64,000 nt of DNA. Origin: Bacteroidota bacterium (GTDB lineage Bacteria > Bacteroidota > Bacteroidia > B-17B0 > Aurantibacillaceae). Under the pieces are notes generated by a model. It was given only the letters and a program-made list of their open reading frames with translations, ran no database searches and was not told where the DNA came from. The stretch covers positions 1 through 64,000 of the forward strand of contig JADJSH010000003.1 of NCBI GenBank assembly GCA_016711805.1, read 5' to 3'. The position numbers and the translations under genes are program-made. Of the stretch, positions 32,452 to 40,487 are shown piece by piece. Position 1 is the stretch's first letter, and each line of letters opens with the position of its first letter.

Positions 32452-32557
32452 GTGTTTAAGAAAATTAGATTACTTGTATCGTGATAATATTAAAAGTTGA
32501 AATTGAGTTGGTTGTAATAGGAAATAAATTATTGTTTTCATAGTTTAAGTATTTAAA

Positions 32558-33052
32558 TTAATCTAAAGGAATATCCGATAACCAAATTATCCAAGTCAAA
32601 AATTTATATGATTTTCGGTAAGTATAATACTCATAAACCCAAGATGTCATCCCGTCATTTGCTTGCTTAAAATAAATATCAGGTATTGCAATTTTATAAT
32701 AACTTGCTACAGCCTCGTTCTGATGCTTTTTAGCAACACCGAAAAATGCAATTCTGCCATAATACAATTTGTTGTCGGTAGGATTTTTAATTGTAATTTT
32801 ATAGGAAATTACCGTTTCCCCTTTATATAATTTACTAATATTTCGCGCTCCAACATCACCCACACGTCGTGAAACTTCTAAATTCAGCTGGCTCAGTGAA
32901 AAAAACTTATCAGGCACAAGAGTAATGTCTTGATCTACAAATTTTATTTCAAAATTATCTTTAATACATCCTTTATCAATATTATAAAGACGTTGTCCAT
33001 AAATTGTATTTAGTATAAAAAATGAAGTAAATAATAGAATCTGTTTTTTCAT
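32558..33052 (-). CDS. Small secreted protein, paralogue of the next gene
   Basis: The 164-residue protein has a signal peptide ('KKQILLFTSFFILNTIYGQ') and shares its whole layout with the 33072 product: 'LYNIDKGCIKDNFEIKFVDQD', 'FSLSQLNLEVS', 'YYGRIAFFGVAKKHQNEAVASYYKIAIPDIYF' and a final 'FLTWIIWLSDIPLD'. The two arose by tandem duplication. I know no named family. The ATG at 33052 is preferred over 33079 because the signal peptide begins there. It is the last gene of a three-gene unit. Confidence 0.75.
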   Translation of the reverse strand: MKKQILLFTSFFILNTIYGQRLYNIDKGCIKDNFEIKFVDQDITLVPDKFFSLSQLNLEVSRRVGDVGARNISKLYKGETVISYKITIKNPTDNKLYYGRIAFFGVAKKHQNEAVASYYKIAIPDIYFKQANDGMTSWVYEYYTYRKSYKFLTWIIWLSDIPLD

Positions 33053-33071
33053 AGTTCTTTGTTTTTCATAA

Positions 33072-33584
33072 TTAATCAAATGGAATATCAGACAACCAAA
33101 TAGCCCATGTAAATATTTTTAGGTCATCCTTCATATAATATTCATAAACACAAGTTTTCATGCCATCTTTGGCTTGTAAAAAATAATCCTCCGGTATTGA
33201 TATTTTATAATAACTAGCAACTGCATCATTTTTGTGCTTATTTTCAACGCTAAAAAAAGCAATTCTTCCGTAGTAAGTTTTGTTCTTGTGATTAATCGAA
33301 ATTCTGTGCGATATGACTTTCTTATTTGTATAATATTTTAGTACTGCTTCAGAATTAAAATCATCTTTACCACGCCTTTTCGAAGGATTTCCGATAATTT
33401 CACTAACATTAAGTTTTAGTTGAGATACTGAAAAAAAATTATCTGGCTCAATTATAAATTTTTGATCAATAAATCTAATTGAAAAAACATCTTTAATGCA
33501 ACCTCTATCCATCACATAAAGTCCCTGTCCATTAATTTTTTGATATAAAATTAATGCTGTAAATAGTATTACAAATTTTTTCAT
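33072..33584 (-). CDS. Small secreted protein, paralogue of the previous gene
   Basis: The 170-residue product has a signal peptide ('KKFVILFTALILYQKINGQ') and the same blocks as its neighbour: 'LYVMDRGCIKDVFSIRFIDQK', 'FSVSQLKLNVSEI', 'YYGRIAFFSVENKHKNDAVASYYKISIPEDYF' and 'FTWAIWLSDIPFD'. The shared cysteine block and the conserved C-terminus suggest one folded domain. The start overlaps the preceding stop by 4 bases (ATGA), so translation is coupled with the repeat-bearing gene at 33581. Function unknown. Confidence 0.75.
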   Translation of the reverse strand: MKKFVILFTALILYQKINGQGLYVMDRGCIKDVFSIRFIDQKFIIEPDNFFSVSQLKLNVSEIIGNPSKRRGKDDFNSEAVLKYYTNKKVISHRISINHKNKTYYGRIAFFSVENKHKNDAVASYYKISIPEDYFLQAKDGMKTCVYEYYMKDDLKIFTWAIWLSDIPFD

Positions 33585-34174
33585 ATTTTTTTTATTATAA
33601 AATATTTACTTTTAAGAGATATATAAGAATTATTGTAGTAAACTTTCGTTGATTTATCTTCCATTATATTGTAAAAATGTAAAATTAGTTTACCGTGCTG
33701 GTCTACACTACACATAAATTTTGAGAAAGCTCCTTCTTGATTTCTATCCTTTGAATTACCTCCTGCGTCTCTATCTTTAGAATTACCTGAGGAATTCCTG
33801 TCGTTCGAATTACCTCCTGTGTTTCTGTCATTTGTATTGCCACTTGAACTCCTATCATTAGAATTGCCTCCTGAATTTCTTTCTTTCGCATCGCCGCCTG
33901 AGTTTCTATCTGATGAATTACCAGAGGTATTTCTGTCATTTGAATTACCTCCAAAATCTCTATTGTTTATATTCCCTCCAAAATCTCTGGTTATACATTC
34001 ACTATGGATAGCATATATTTTATTTTGATAAATAAGTAAAGGAATGCGAAGTGAGTCGTGGATTCTTTGAACATCTTTTTCTTGTTCTATCGTTGAAACA
34101 AAAACAAGCTCATGGGTTTGACTGTAGGAATTATTTGCAACCAAAAATATGATTAAGAATATAAAGATTTTCAT
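33581..34174 (-). CDS. Secreted protein with nine nonapeptide repeats
   Basis: The 197-residue protein has a signal peptide ('KIFIFLIIFLVANNSYSQ'), a short domain to residue 63, then nine tandem nine-residue repeats (residues 64-144) of the form (N/D)xGGNSxDR, and a C-terminal domain 'FSKFMCSVDQHGKLILHFYNIMEDKSTKVYYNNSYISLKS'. The repeat block is hydrophilic and Asn/Asp/Gly/Arg rich, likely flexible. The ATG at 34174 is used because the signal peptide starts there. It begins the three-gene unit with the two paralogous secreted proteins, which suggests they act together at the cell surface or in the periplasm. No known function. Confidence 0.75.
   Translation of the reverse strand: MKIFIFLIIFLVANNSYSQTHELVFVSTIEQEKDVQRIHDSLRIPLLIYQNKIYAIHSECITRDFGGNINNRDFGGNSNDRNTSGNSSDRNSGGDAKERNSGGNSNDRSSSGNTNDRNTGGNSNDRNSSGNSKDRDAGGNSKDRNQEGAFSKFMCSVDQHGKLILHFYNIMEDKSTKVYYNNSYISLKSKYFIIKKI
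33743..33985 (-). repeat. Nine 27-bp repeats encoding a nonapeptide
   Basis: In-frame repeats with exact 27-base spacing: DFGGNINNR, DFGGNSNDR, NTSGNSSDR, NSGGDAKER, NSGGNSNDR, SSSGNTNDR, NTGGNSNDR, NSSGNSKDR, DAGGNSKDR. Regular length with changing codons and residues points to selection on the protein, not a CRISPR array. Confidence 0.9.
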
Positions 34175-34240
34175 TCGAATATAATATGTAAGCAAAATTT
34201 CAACATAATTATTATTTTGTTAGTTTCAATGCAACCCGTT

Positions 34241-35308
34241 TTACTCGAAGGTGTAAACTGATATTGGCGTAGCAACAAATAACTTATTTCTTGACGAACA
34301 AATAGAAGTAATTAATCCAGCGGGCAATCCATCAGATGTCATTTTACTCCATGTAGGCGAAATATTCAAAGTATTACAAACGTATATTTCATATTGCGAA
34401 TTAATCACGTAATAATAATCTCCAATATTCGTCATGTACAAAATATCTAAATTTGATAATCCTGAATTCATGGACTGCCAAGAAACTCCTAAGTCCGAAG
34501 AATAATATACTCCAGCACCTCTCGTGGCAACGTACAAATAAAAAAAACTTCCGTAAATTAGTTTACTGCCGATGTTTGAATAATTACCATAAAATGAATC
34601 ATAAATCACAGCTGGCATACCACTATTAGATAGAGTCCATGTATTTCCGTAATCAGTTGATTTGTAAATACCAGCGGCAGTTGTAATATAAATATAATTC
34701 TGAATATTTTCTATGTTTGAAACATACAACTTAGGGTAACCTTGAGTTCCAACGGTTAAAGGCAATCCATTATTTACACTCACCATGTTTGTTCCATTTA
34801 AAGAAGCTCGAAAAACACCACTTGTGGTAGCAATAAAAATATAGGGACCAACTTTCTTTATAGAATAAATTCCCGTAACATAGTTGCTTATACCAGCTGG
34901 GAAGCCATTGGATATCATGCTCCAAGAACTTCCTTTATTGGTTGACATAAAAACTCCCCTTACTTCATTCCCTGCATAAATAGTATCACCACTGGACGTA
35001 TATGATAAAATTCGTCCCCCAATAACAGAATTATTTGCTGTTTGATTCCAACTAATTCCTTTATTTATGGTATTGTACATACCCATAGAATAGCAATATG
35101 AACTTAAACAACTATCTGATAAAGCAATTAAATTAAGAACTGCATTATTTGTGTTATTAGGTAACCCCGACCCAATAGAATGCCATTTAGGTGCCACGTA
35201 TGGATTGGAATCCTGATCCTGAGCATTCTCAGTAGGTTTATCATTGTTTTTTTTGCATGCACCTAAAAAGGAAATCAATCCAACTAATATATAATACTTT
35301 ATTTTCAT
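34241..35308 (-). CDS. Lipoprotein with sortilin/BNR-like beta-propeller
   Basis: The 355-residue lipoprotein has a signal and lipobox 'YYILVGLISFLGACKKNN' (C18). The body shows repeating propeller blades with Asp-box-like pieces such as 'IYKSTDYGNTWTLSNSGMP', 'VFMSTNKGSSWSMISNGFP' and 'VYYSSDLGVSWQSMNSGL'. BNR/VPS10-like propellers usually bind ligands or glycans and are rarely catalytic without extra motifs, none of which are seen. It probably sits on the periplasmic or outer side of the outer membrane. It belongs to a minus-strand run of secreted proteins with the next four genes. Confidence 0.82.
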   Translation of the reverse strand: MKIKYYILVGLISFLGACKKNNDKPTENAQDQDSNPYVAPKWHSIGSGLPNNTNNAVLNLIALSDSCLSSYCYSMGMYNTINKGISWNQTANNSVIGGRILSYTSSGDTIYAGNEVRGVFMSTNKGSSWSMISNGFPAGISNYVTGIYSIKKVGPYIFIATTSGVFRASLNGTNMVSVNNGLPLTVGTQGYPKLYVSNIENIQNYIYITTAAGIYKSTDYGNTWTLSNSGMPAVIYDSFYGNYSNIGSKLIYGSFFYLYVATRGAGVYYSSDLGVSWQSMNSGLSNLDILYMTNIGDYYYVINSQYEIYVCNTLNISPTWSKMTSDGLPAGLITSICSSRNKLFVATPISVYTFE

Positions 35309-35341
35309 CCTGAATAAATTTAAATTACAAGAAAAACATAA

Positions 35342-36040
35342 CTACTGCTGAAGATTTAGTTTTGTGCACTGCCCAGCATACACTGTAACAGTTTTATTCC
35401 AACTGTTCCCCCCGCAACTAGCTGTAACATTATAGCTACCAGGAGATTTAGTTAAAGTTATGCAACCTGTTGCGCCACAACTTGGAGGAGAACTGAAAAA
35501 GGCATTTAAACCTCCCACTGGACTCCCATTTACATATACCGAAATTGTATTACCGGCGCCAGAAGTACAAGGTGTTTGCCACGAATTATAAATGGTTAAT
35601 TGACCGCTGCCACCGCCAGTAGTAGTGCCACCTGTTGTAGTTCCCCCTGTAGTTGTTCCGCCACTGCCGCTATAAGTCAATTCAAAAGGCAAACAATCCC
35701 CTTCATATATAGTAAATGTATTATTCCATATAACTGATCCTGTTTGAGAAACAGCATATAATGTATGATTTCCTTTACTTAAAGTTACATTTACATTTCC
35801 GCTACCACAGGTAACTCCACCTGAATGAAACTGAGTAATAGTTCCTTTAGCTTGTCCATCCACCGAAACTGTTATACTACCAAGGCCTAAATCAGATTTT
35901 AAATAGAATGTTACCATCCCGTTGCCACTACCATAATTATTTGTGTCCTCTGAGGGCTCAGTTTCTTTCTTCTTACAAGAAAACACTAAAATAAGTGTCA
36001 TTAACATTATGGCCAAGCCATTAATTATTATTTTCTTCAT
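35342..36040 (-). CDS. Two-domain lipoprotein with a Gly-Thr linker
   Basis: The 232-residue lipoprotein has a lipobox 'LMTLILVFSCKKKETEP' (C22). Two similar beta domains of roughly 75 residues follow, each carrying 'ITVSVDGQ...' or 'ISVYVNGS', an invariant pair of cysteines and a close 'F/VTIYEGDCLPFEL' or 'VTVYAGQCTKLNLQQ'. Between them is a repeated linker of 'GGTTT' units. The family is unknown to me. A degraded copy of the C-terminal end, coding 'NKTVTVNAGQCIKLNLQQ', occurs again at 39392-39535, so the gene took part in a local duplication. Surface location is inferred from the lipobox. Confidence 0.78.
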   Translation of the reverse strand: MKKIIINGLAIMLMTLILVFSCKKKETEPSEDTNNYGSGNGMVTFYLKSDLGLGSITVSVDGQAKGTITQFHSGGVTCGSGNVNVTLSKGNHTLYAVSQTGSVIWNNTFTIYEGDCLPFELTYSGSGGTTTGGTTTGGTTTGGGSGQLTIYNSWQTPCTSGAGNTISVYVNGSPVGGLNAFFSSPPSCGATGCITLTKSPGSYNVTASCGGNSWNKTVTVYAGQCTKLNLQQ

Positions 36041-36042
36041 GG

Positions 36043-37227
36043 TTATTGTTTTATTAGTTTATATGTTGAATTTTCAGTTTTAATAAAATAAATGCCTCTT
36101 GATTGATTACTTAAATCAATTTTGTTTTTACCCTCTTGCAATTTTTGCGTTAAAATTGCTTCGCCTAAAATGTTAGTTACTGAAACGTAAGTCTCGCGTT
36201 CCGTGTCAATTGTAAAGTTATTGCTAGTTGGGTTAGGGTAAATTTTAAATGAATTGCTGCTATTCATGCCATAGCTATCAACAATATTTGTAACACATGA
36301 AGGATATGTAGCAGTAGCAAAATTTAATTTCATGGTTGATATTGGAAATTTCCAACTTGAAAATAAAGCGCCTAAATCACAATTTACTGCTGCACAAGAA
36401 GCTATAAAAAAATTATCTAGAGCTTCTTGAGTTGTGGTTGCGTTAGGTTGCAAATCGGCTTTTTTCCATATATTCTTATAATAATTATCTCCGTATAAGT
36501 CTGTTAATTTAAATAAAAAGGAGGCGAATAAATCCGTTGCTCCTAAGTTCATAGGATTTGTTGGAGCAACTCCCACTTTTAAAGTATTAGACCAATTATA
36601 AGAAGGATTCGCCATATACGTACTAAACAAATTCTTTACTTCAGTTTTAAAATAACTAAAAGGTGTGCTATTAAAATAAGCAGGGCTTACAGATGCAGAT
36701 TCTATCGCTTTAAATCTCATAAAAACAGCGTATCCTGTTGTAATGGCGCCAGTATTATCTGTTCCAAAATACTCCAATTTATTGCCATAAAACCAAAAAT
36801 TTCTTCCAAACTCATAGAATATTGGTTGGTCGTATGTATTATGCAATCGCACACTATCATAAAGTCTATCGAAATAAGAATTCATAAGTTCAATCCCAGT
36901 AAAACCCATATAACCACAACCTGCACCACAAGTTGCAGCAACATCTGCCACAGTAGATTTACCATTATATAATGTTGGTGTATATTGCACCGGATATTTG
37001 CCCGTACAATGATGATAAAACATATAAGTACTATCCAATACTTTGGTTATGCTTGCCATAACACTCGGCGTCAAAGTGCTTAACCTTGACAAGACCGCGA
37101 CTTTACTGCCTTGCCAAGCATATAGATTCAATGGCTGGCCTTGAAATGTAGTATAGGTTGTTGGTGTTTGCGAATAAATGCTGAATGAAACCAAAAACGT
37201 AAAAAATAAAGCTAAAATAACCCTCAT
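36043..37227 (-). CDS. T9SS-sorted secreted protein with zincin-like core
   Basis: The 394-residue protein has a signal peptide ('RVILALFFTFLVSFSIYSQ'). The centre, 'DQPIFYEFGRNFWFYGNKLEYFG', sits where zincin metallopeptidases carry HExxH and is followed by 'YAVFMRFKAI' helix and 'DLFASFLFKLTDLYGDNYYKNIWKKA'. The histidines are missing, so any peptidase fold is probably inactive. The C-terminal T9SS type A tail runs from 'FKIYPNPTSNNFTIDTERETYVSVTNILGEA' to 'SRGIYFIKTENSTYKLIKQ' and is nearly the same as that of the next gene. It overlaps that gene by 4 bases. Surface or secreted, with unknown ligand. Confidence 0.75.
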   Translation of the reverse strand: MRVILALFFTFLVSFSIYSQTPTTYTTFQGQPLNLYAWQGSKVAVLSRLSTLTPSVMASITKVLDSTYMFYHHCTGKYPVQYTPTLYNGKSTVADVAATCGAGCGYMGFTGIELMNSYFDRLYDSVRLHNTYDQPIFYEFGRNFWFYGNKLEYFGTDNTGAITTGYAVFMRFKAIESASVSPAYFNSTPFSYFKTEVKNLFSTYMANPSYNWSNTLKVGVAPTNPMNLGATDLFASFLFKLTDLYGDNYYKNIWKKADLQPNATTTQEALDNFFIASCAAVNCDLGALFSSWKFPISTMKLNFATATYPSCVTNIVDSYGMNSSNSFKIYPNPTSNNFTIDTERETYVSVTNILGEAILTQKLQEGKNKIDLSNQSRGIYFIKTENSTYKLIKQ

Positions 37228-38543
37228 TGTTTTATAATTTTAAAGGTTAAATTTCCTGATTTAATAAAATAAATGCCGTTAGCGTAATTACTTAAATCAA
37301 TTTCGTTTTTACCTTCTTGTAATTGTTGAGTTAAAATAGTTTCTCCCAAAATGTTGGTAACGACAACTGACGTTTCACTTTTTGATTCTATTGTAAAATT
37401 GCTATGGGCTGGATTCGGATAAATAGTAATTTGACTTACTTCCTTGCTTTCCTGTTTGAGATCGGTAGTTAAGGTGGTCACTTTTCTAACACGATTGTTT
37501 CCAAAATCGGCAATATATAAATTTCCTGAACTATTAAAAGATAGCCCTATAGGTGCAGCTAACTGAGCTGCAGTTGCAGAGCCTCCATCTCCACAATAAG
37601 AAACACCACAACTCCCGCCACCTGCAACCGTCGAAACAACTCCAGATAAGTTTATCTTCCGTATTCTATTGTTATAAACATCTGCTATATATAAATTACC
37701 AACACCATCAAATGCTAATGCAGCTGGTTTATTAAAAGACGCCATTGTAGCCTGCCCGCCATCTCCACTGAGTCCAGCTGTCCCCGATCCTGCAATTGTG
37801 CTAATAACTCCTGAAGAATTAACTTTACGTATTCTATTATTATTGTAATCAGCAATGTAAATATTACCGGCAAAATCTGCTACAACACCATACGGCAAAT
37901 TTAACTGTGCCGATATAGCTTGTCCTCCATCTCCACTAAATCCCGACGTGCCTGAACCAGCAATTGTGCTAATAATTCCTGAAGAATTAACTTTACGTAT
38001 TCTATAATTATAACTATCAGCTATATATAAGTTGTTCGAAGCGTCCAGTGCTACTCCTGTTGGACTCTGAAGTGCCGCCGCCGTTGCTAAACCTCCATCG
38101 CCACTAAATCCAAGCAGAGTGCTGCCTGCCACAGTTGAAATAATTCCAGAAGAATTTATCATCCGAACTCTCCCATTATCTTTATCCGCAATGTATAGAT
38201 TATTATTTGCGTCAACTGCAAGCCCTACGGGATGGTAAAGTTGTGCGGATGTTGCCGGACCTCCATCCCCGCAATAATTTGTTCCGCAATTTCCACCTCC
38301 TGCGATAGTTGTAATAATCCCGCTAGAACTAATTTTACGAATACGGTTATTATTATAATCAGAAACAAAAATATTTCCTAGATTATCTGCTACTACACCT
38401 TCTGGGAAATTAAAGGTTGCTGCTGTTGCAAGGCCTCCGTCACCTGAATTACCTGCAACTCCCGTGCCTGCAAATGTTGAAATATTTTGTGCTTGCTGAT
38501 CAAAATATAGTAATACGCTAATTAGAACTAATAGTTTTCTCAT
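37224..38543 (-). CDS. NHL-repeat beta-propeller protein with T9SS sorting domain
   Basis: The 439-residue protein has a short signal peptide ('RKLLVLISVLLYFDQQAQ') and six NHL-type blades, each with 'GDGGxATxAxxNxPxGVAxDxxGNLYIADxxNNRIRKI' patterns (for example residues 32-85, 95-145). NHL propellers bind partners and in secreted proteins are used for adhesion or enzyme scaffolding. From about residue 375 a T9SS type A tail ends 'ANGIYFIKSGNLTFKIIKQ'. It shares that tail with the 36043 product and starts the two-gene overlapping unit. Likely exported to the cell surface or released. Confidence 0.88.
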   Translation of the reverse strand: MRKLLVLISVLLYFDQQAQNISTFAGTGVAGNSGDGGLATAATFNFPEGVVADNLGNIFVSDYNNNRIRKISSSGIITTIAGGGNCGTNYCGDGGPATSAQLYHPVGLAVDANNNLYIADKDNGRVRMINSSGIISTVAGSTLLGFSGDGGLATAAALQSPTGVALDASNNLYIADSYNYRIRKVNSSGIISTIAGSGTSGFSGDGGQAISAQLNLPYGVVADFAGNIYIADYNNNRIRKVNSSGVISTIAGSGTAGLSGDGGQATMASFNKPAALAFDGVGNLYIADVYNNRIRKINLSGVVSTVAGGGSCGVSYCGDGGSATAAQLAAPIGLSFNSSGNLYIADFGNNRVRKVTTLTTDLKQESKEVSQITIYPNPAHSNFTIESKSETSVVVTNILGETILTQQLQEGKNEIDLSNYANGIYFIKSGNLTFKIIKQ

Positions 38544-38597
38544 TGTTTAATAATTTTGAGTTTCGGTTTTTTGAAAATATGACTTTAGTGTTTCCCT

Positions 38598-39359
38598 CTA
38601 AAATTTTATATAAAATTTGCCGTTTTTTATATTGACCCAAACGTGCTGACCATTCACAAGGCTATTTGAATAAACATCGCCCGAAAAAGTCCCTTTAAAA
38701 TAATCTACTCCCTTTTCCGTGACCGTAACATAACTTCGGCCTCCTAAAAGCCAATCACTTAAATAATCCACTGAAAAATTATAATTTTCTTTTGACACTA
38801 ATTGCATAGAAGAAATTGTAGGGTTTGAAATAGTTGCATTATAACTAGTATTTGCGTTTGCCATATTTGGAAATGCTATACTTATAAATTCATCGTTTAC
38901 AAAACTACCAAATTGCCCTTTAGTAACTCTGTCACTATAAATAGAAACATATGTAGAATAACTACTGCAGATTTTATGGCTATAATTAGAATAATTTAAA
39001 TACGCCACATCAAATGAAACTCCAGGCAAAGTTGTAACTTCAAAAGAATATTCTGTCTCTTCTGAATTATCGGTTTCGCTTTTCGCAGATATAAGAATTT
39101 TATAAATACCATTCTTAGTATAAGTATGGCTTACATTAATCTGCGCGCCAGCAGTACCCGATTCGATCAGTCCGTCACCAAAATTTACAGAATAAGATAT
39201 GGCGTTTTCAAAATTAATTAAAAAATCCACTTGTCCTTCGACGGCACCCGATTCTGATATTGTGGCATTAATAACTGGTATTACTTCCTGTTTGTCTTCT
39301 TTCTTTTTGCAGGAAAAAATCAAAAAAGAAATCAGTGTTAAATAGATTATTGTTTTCAT
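38598..39359 (-). CDS. PKD-domain lipoprotein
   Basis: The 253-residue lipoprotein has a lipobox 'IIYLTLISFLIFSCKKKE' (C17). A PKD domain follows: 'AVEGQVDFLINFENAISYSVNFGDGLIESG' through 'VSHTYTKNGIYKILISAKSETDNSEETEYSFEV' (about residues 40-112). The C-terminal half is beta-rich and unknown ('ISIAFPNMANANTSYNATISNPT', ending 'NGQHVWVNIKNGKFYIKF'). The ATG at 39359 is preferred over 39419 because the signal starts there and the longer form would run into the duplicated fragment upstream. Surface-exposed binding role inferred. Confidence 0.78.
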   Translation of the reverse strand: MKTIIYLTLISFLIFSCKKKEDKQEVIPVINATISESGAVEGQVDFLINFENAISYSVNFGDGLIESGTAGAQINVSHTYTKNGIYKILISAKSETDNSEETEYSFEVTTLPGVSFDVAYLNYSNYSHKICSSYSTYVSIYSDRVTKGQFGSFVNDEFISIAFPNMANANTSYNATISNPTISSMQLVSKENYNFSVDYLSDWLLGGRSYVTVTEKGVDYFKGTFSGDVYSNSLVNGQHVWVNIKNGKFYIKF

Positions 39360-39391
39360 TATCGTGGTGAAGAAGTTGAACAAAATGCGAA

Positions 39392-39535
39392 TTACTGTTG
39401 AAGATTTAGTTTTATGCATTGACCAGCATTAACTGTTACTGTTTTATTCCCACGATTTCCGCCACAAAGTGCACTTGGGTCACCATTAGAACTAGTTGCA
39501 AAACCGCCTTTTACTAATGTTTGAGCATTTAACAT
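39392..39535 (-). pseudogene. Truncated copy of the 35342 lipoprotein C-terminus
   Basis: A small open frame of 47 codons ends in 'CGGNRGNKTVTVNAGQCIKLNLQQ', close to 'CGGNSWNKTVTVYAGQCTKLNLQQ' at the end of the 35342 gene. Upstream DNA in the same frame encodes a signal-peptide-like stretch, 'VISLLLQFLICCPLLYPMLNAQ', but lacks a start codon. It looks like a gene that lost its middle, leaving the two ends fused. Confidence 0.7.
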
Positions 39536-39682
39536 AGGATATAGCAAAGGGCAACAAATTAAAAACTGTAATAATAGTGAAATAACTATATTTAGCTGTC
39601 ACTTATATTTTTATCTAATAATTTATATTATGTAGTACTAAAATTCGCTAATTTTAAATATTATTGTCGTTAATTTGGTAGT

Positions 39683-40480
39683 ATGGCAAAAAAATCACTA
39701 TTAAAAACTGAAGTTACCTTAGCTGATTATAAAGGTTTTTTAAAGAATAGTCATACGATGACTGTTATAAAAAATCCAGATTACTATCTAAAACAATATG
39801 TATATTTTCAAGAATTGGCAAATGCCATGCCTTGCGCCATTTATCTTTTAGATTATACTTCTCAAAAGTATTTATTTGTAAGCGACGGCTGCAAACAAAT
39901 AACGGGCTTTACTAGCGAAGAACATATGCAAATGGGACAGTTTGAGTTTTATACACGCTGCATGCATAAAGAAGACTCAAAACTATTTGTTGACAAAGTT
40001 TTTGTAAGGTTTGTTGAATCTGCAAAAGAACTATCAAGCAACGGACTTAAAAACTGTCGGTTTTCAATAAACTATCGTATAAACAGAAAAGATGGGGTAC
40101 TTGTAAAAGTTTTACAGCAATCCGTAGTTTTAGAAACTACTACCGAAGGTTACCCACTTCTTAGCCTTGGAATTATAATAGATATAACTTCACATAAACT
40201 AGATGATAAAATAGTTTTATCGGTTAGCTGTTATGATGAAACGCAAGGCTTTAAAACCATATCGTCAAACTCATATTCTGCGCAAGAAGATTTACTCACA
40301 CCACGTGAAAAAGAAATCATCCAACATATTACATTTGGTCATAGTTCATTAAAAATCGCAGAAACACTCAATATAAGCGTTTTAACAGTGAATGCTCATA
40401 GAAGAAATATTAATAAAAAAACAAATTGCAAAAATGTAGCTGAACTAGTTAATTACGCCATTAATAGTGGTATATCTTAA
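39683..40480 (+). CDS. PAS-LuxR transcription regulator (first of a pair)
   Basis: The 265-residue protein has a PAS-like sensor: 'FQELANAMPCAIYLLDYTSQKYLFVSDGCKQITGFTSEEH' (residues 40-80) through 'LGIIIDITSHK' at about 174. The C-terminus is a LuxR-type helix-turn-helix, 'LTPREKEIIQHITFGHSSLKIAETLNISVLTVNAHRRNINKKTNCKNVAELVNYA'. No phosphorylatable receiver domain is present, so it likely senses a signal through PAS. It lies 7 bases ahead of its paralogue and divergent from the secreted-protein cluster to its left, which it may control. The signal is not readable. Confidence 0.9.
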   Translation: MAKKSLLKTEVTLADYKGFLKNSHTMTVIKNPDYYLKQYVYFQELANAMPCAIYLLDYTSQKYLFVSDGCKQITGFTSEEHMQMGQFEFYTRCMHKEDSKLFVDKVFVRFVESAKELSSNGLKNCRFSINYRINRKDGVLVKVLQQSVVLETTTEGYPLLSLGIIIDITSHKLDDKIVLSVSCYDETQGFKTISSNSYSAQEDLLTPREKEIIQHITFGHSSLKIAETLNISVLTVNAHRRNINKKTNCKNVAELVNYAINSGIS

Positions 40481-40487
40481 TCATAGA

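Noticed and set aside
33703..33954. Second frame of 83 codons over the nonapeptide repeats.
   Set aside because: Arises only because the repeat unit is a multiple of three bases; the other frame has signal peptide and flanking domains.
33743..33985. Regular 27-bp repeats could be a CRISPR array.
   Set aside because: The repeats change in sequence and stay in frame within a gene with signal peptide; there are no unique spacers.
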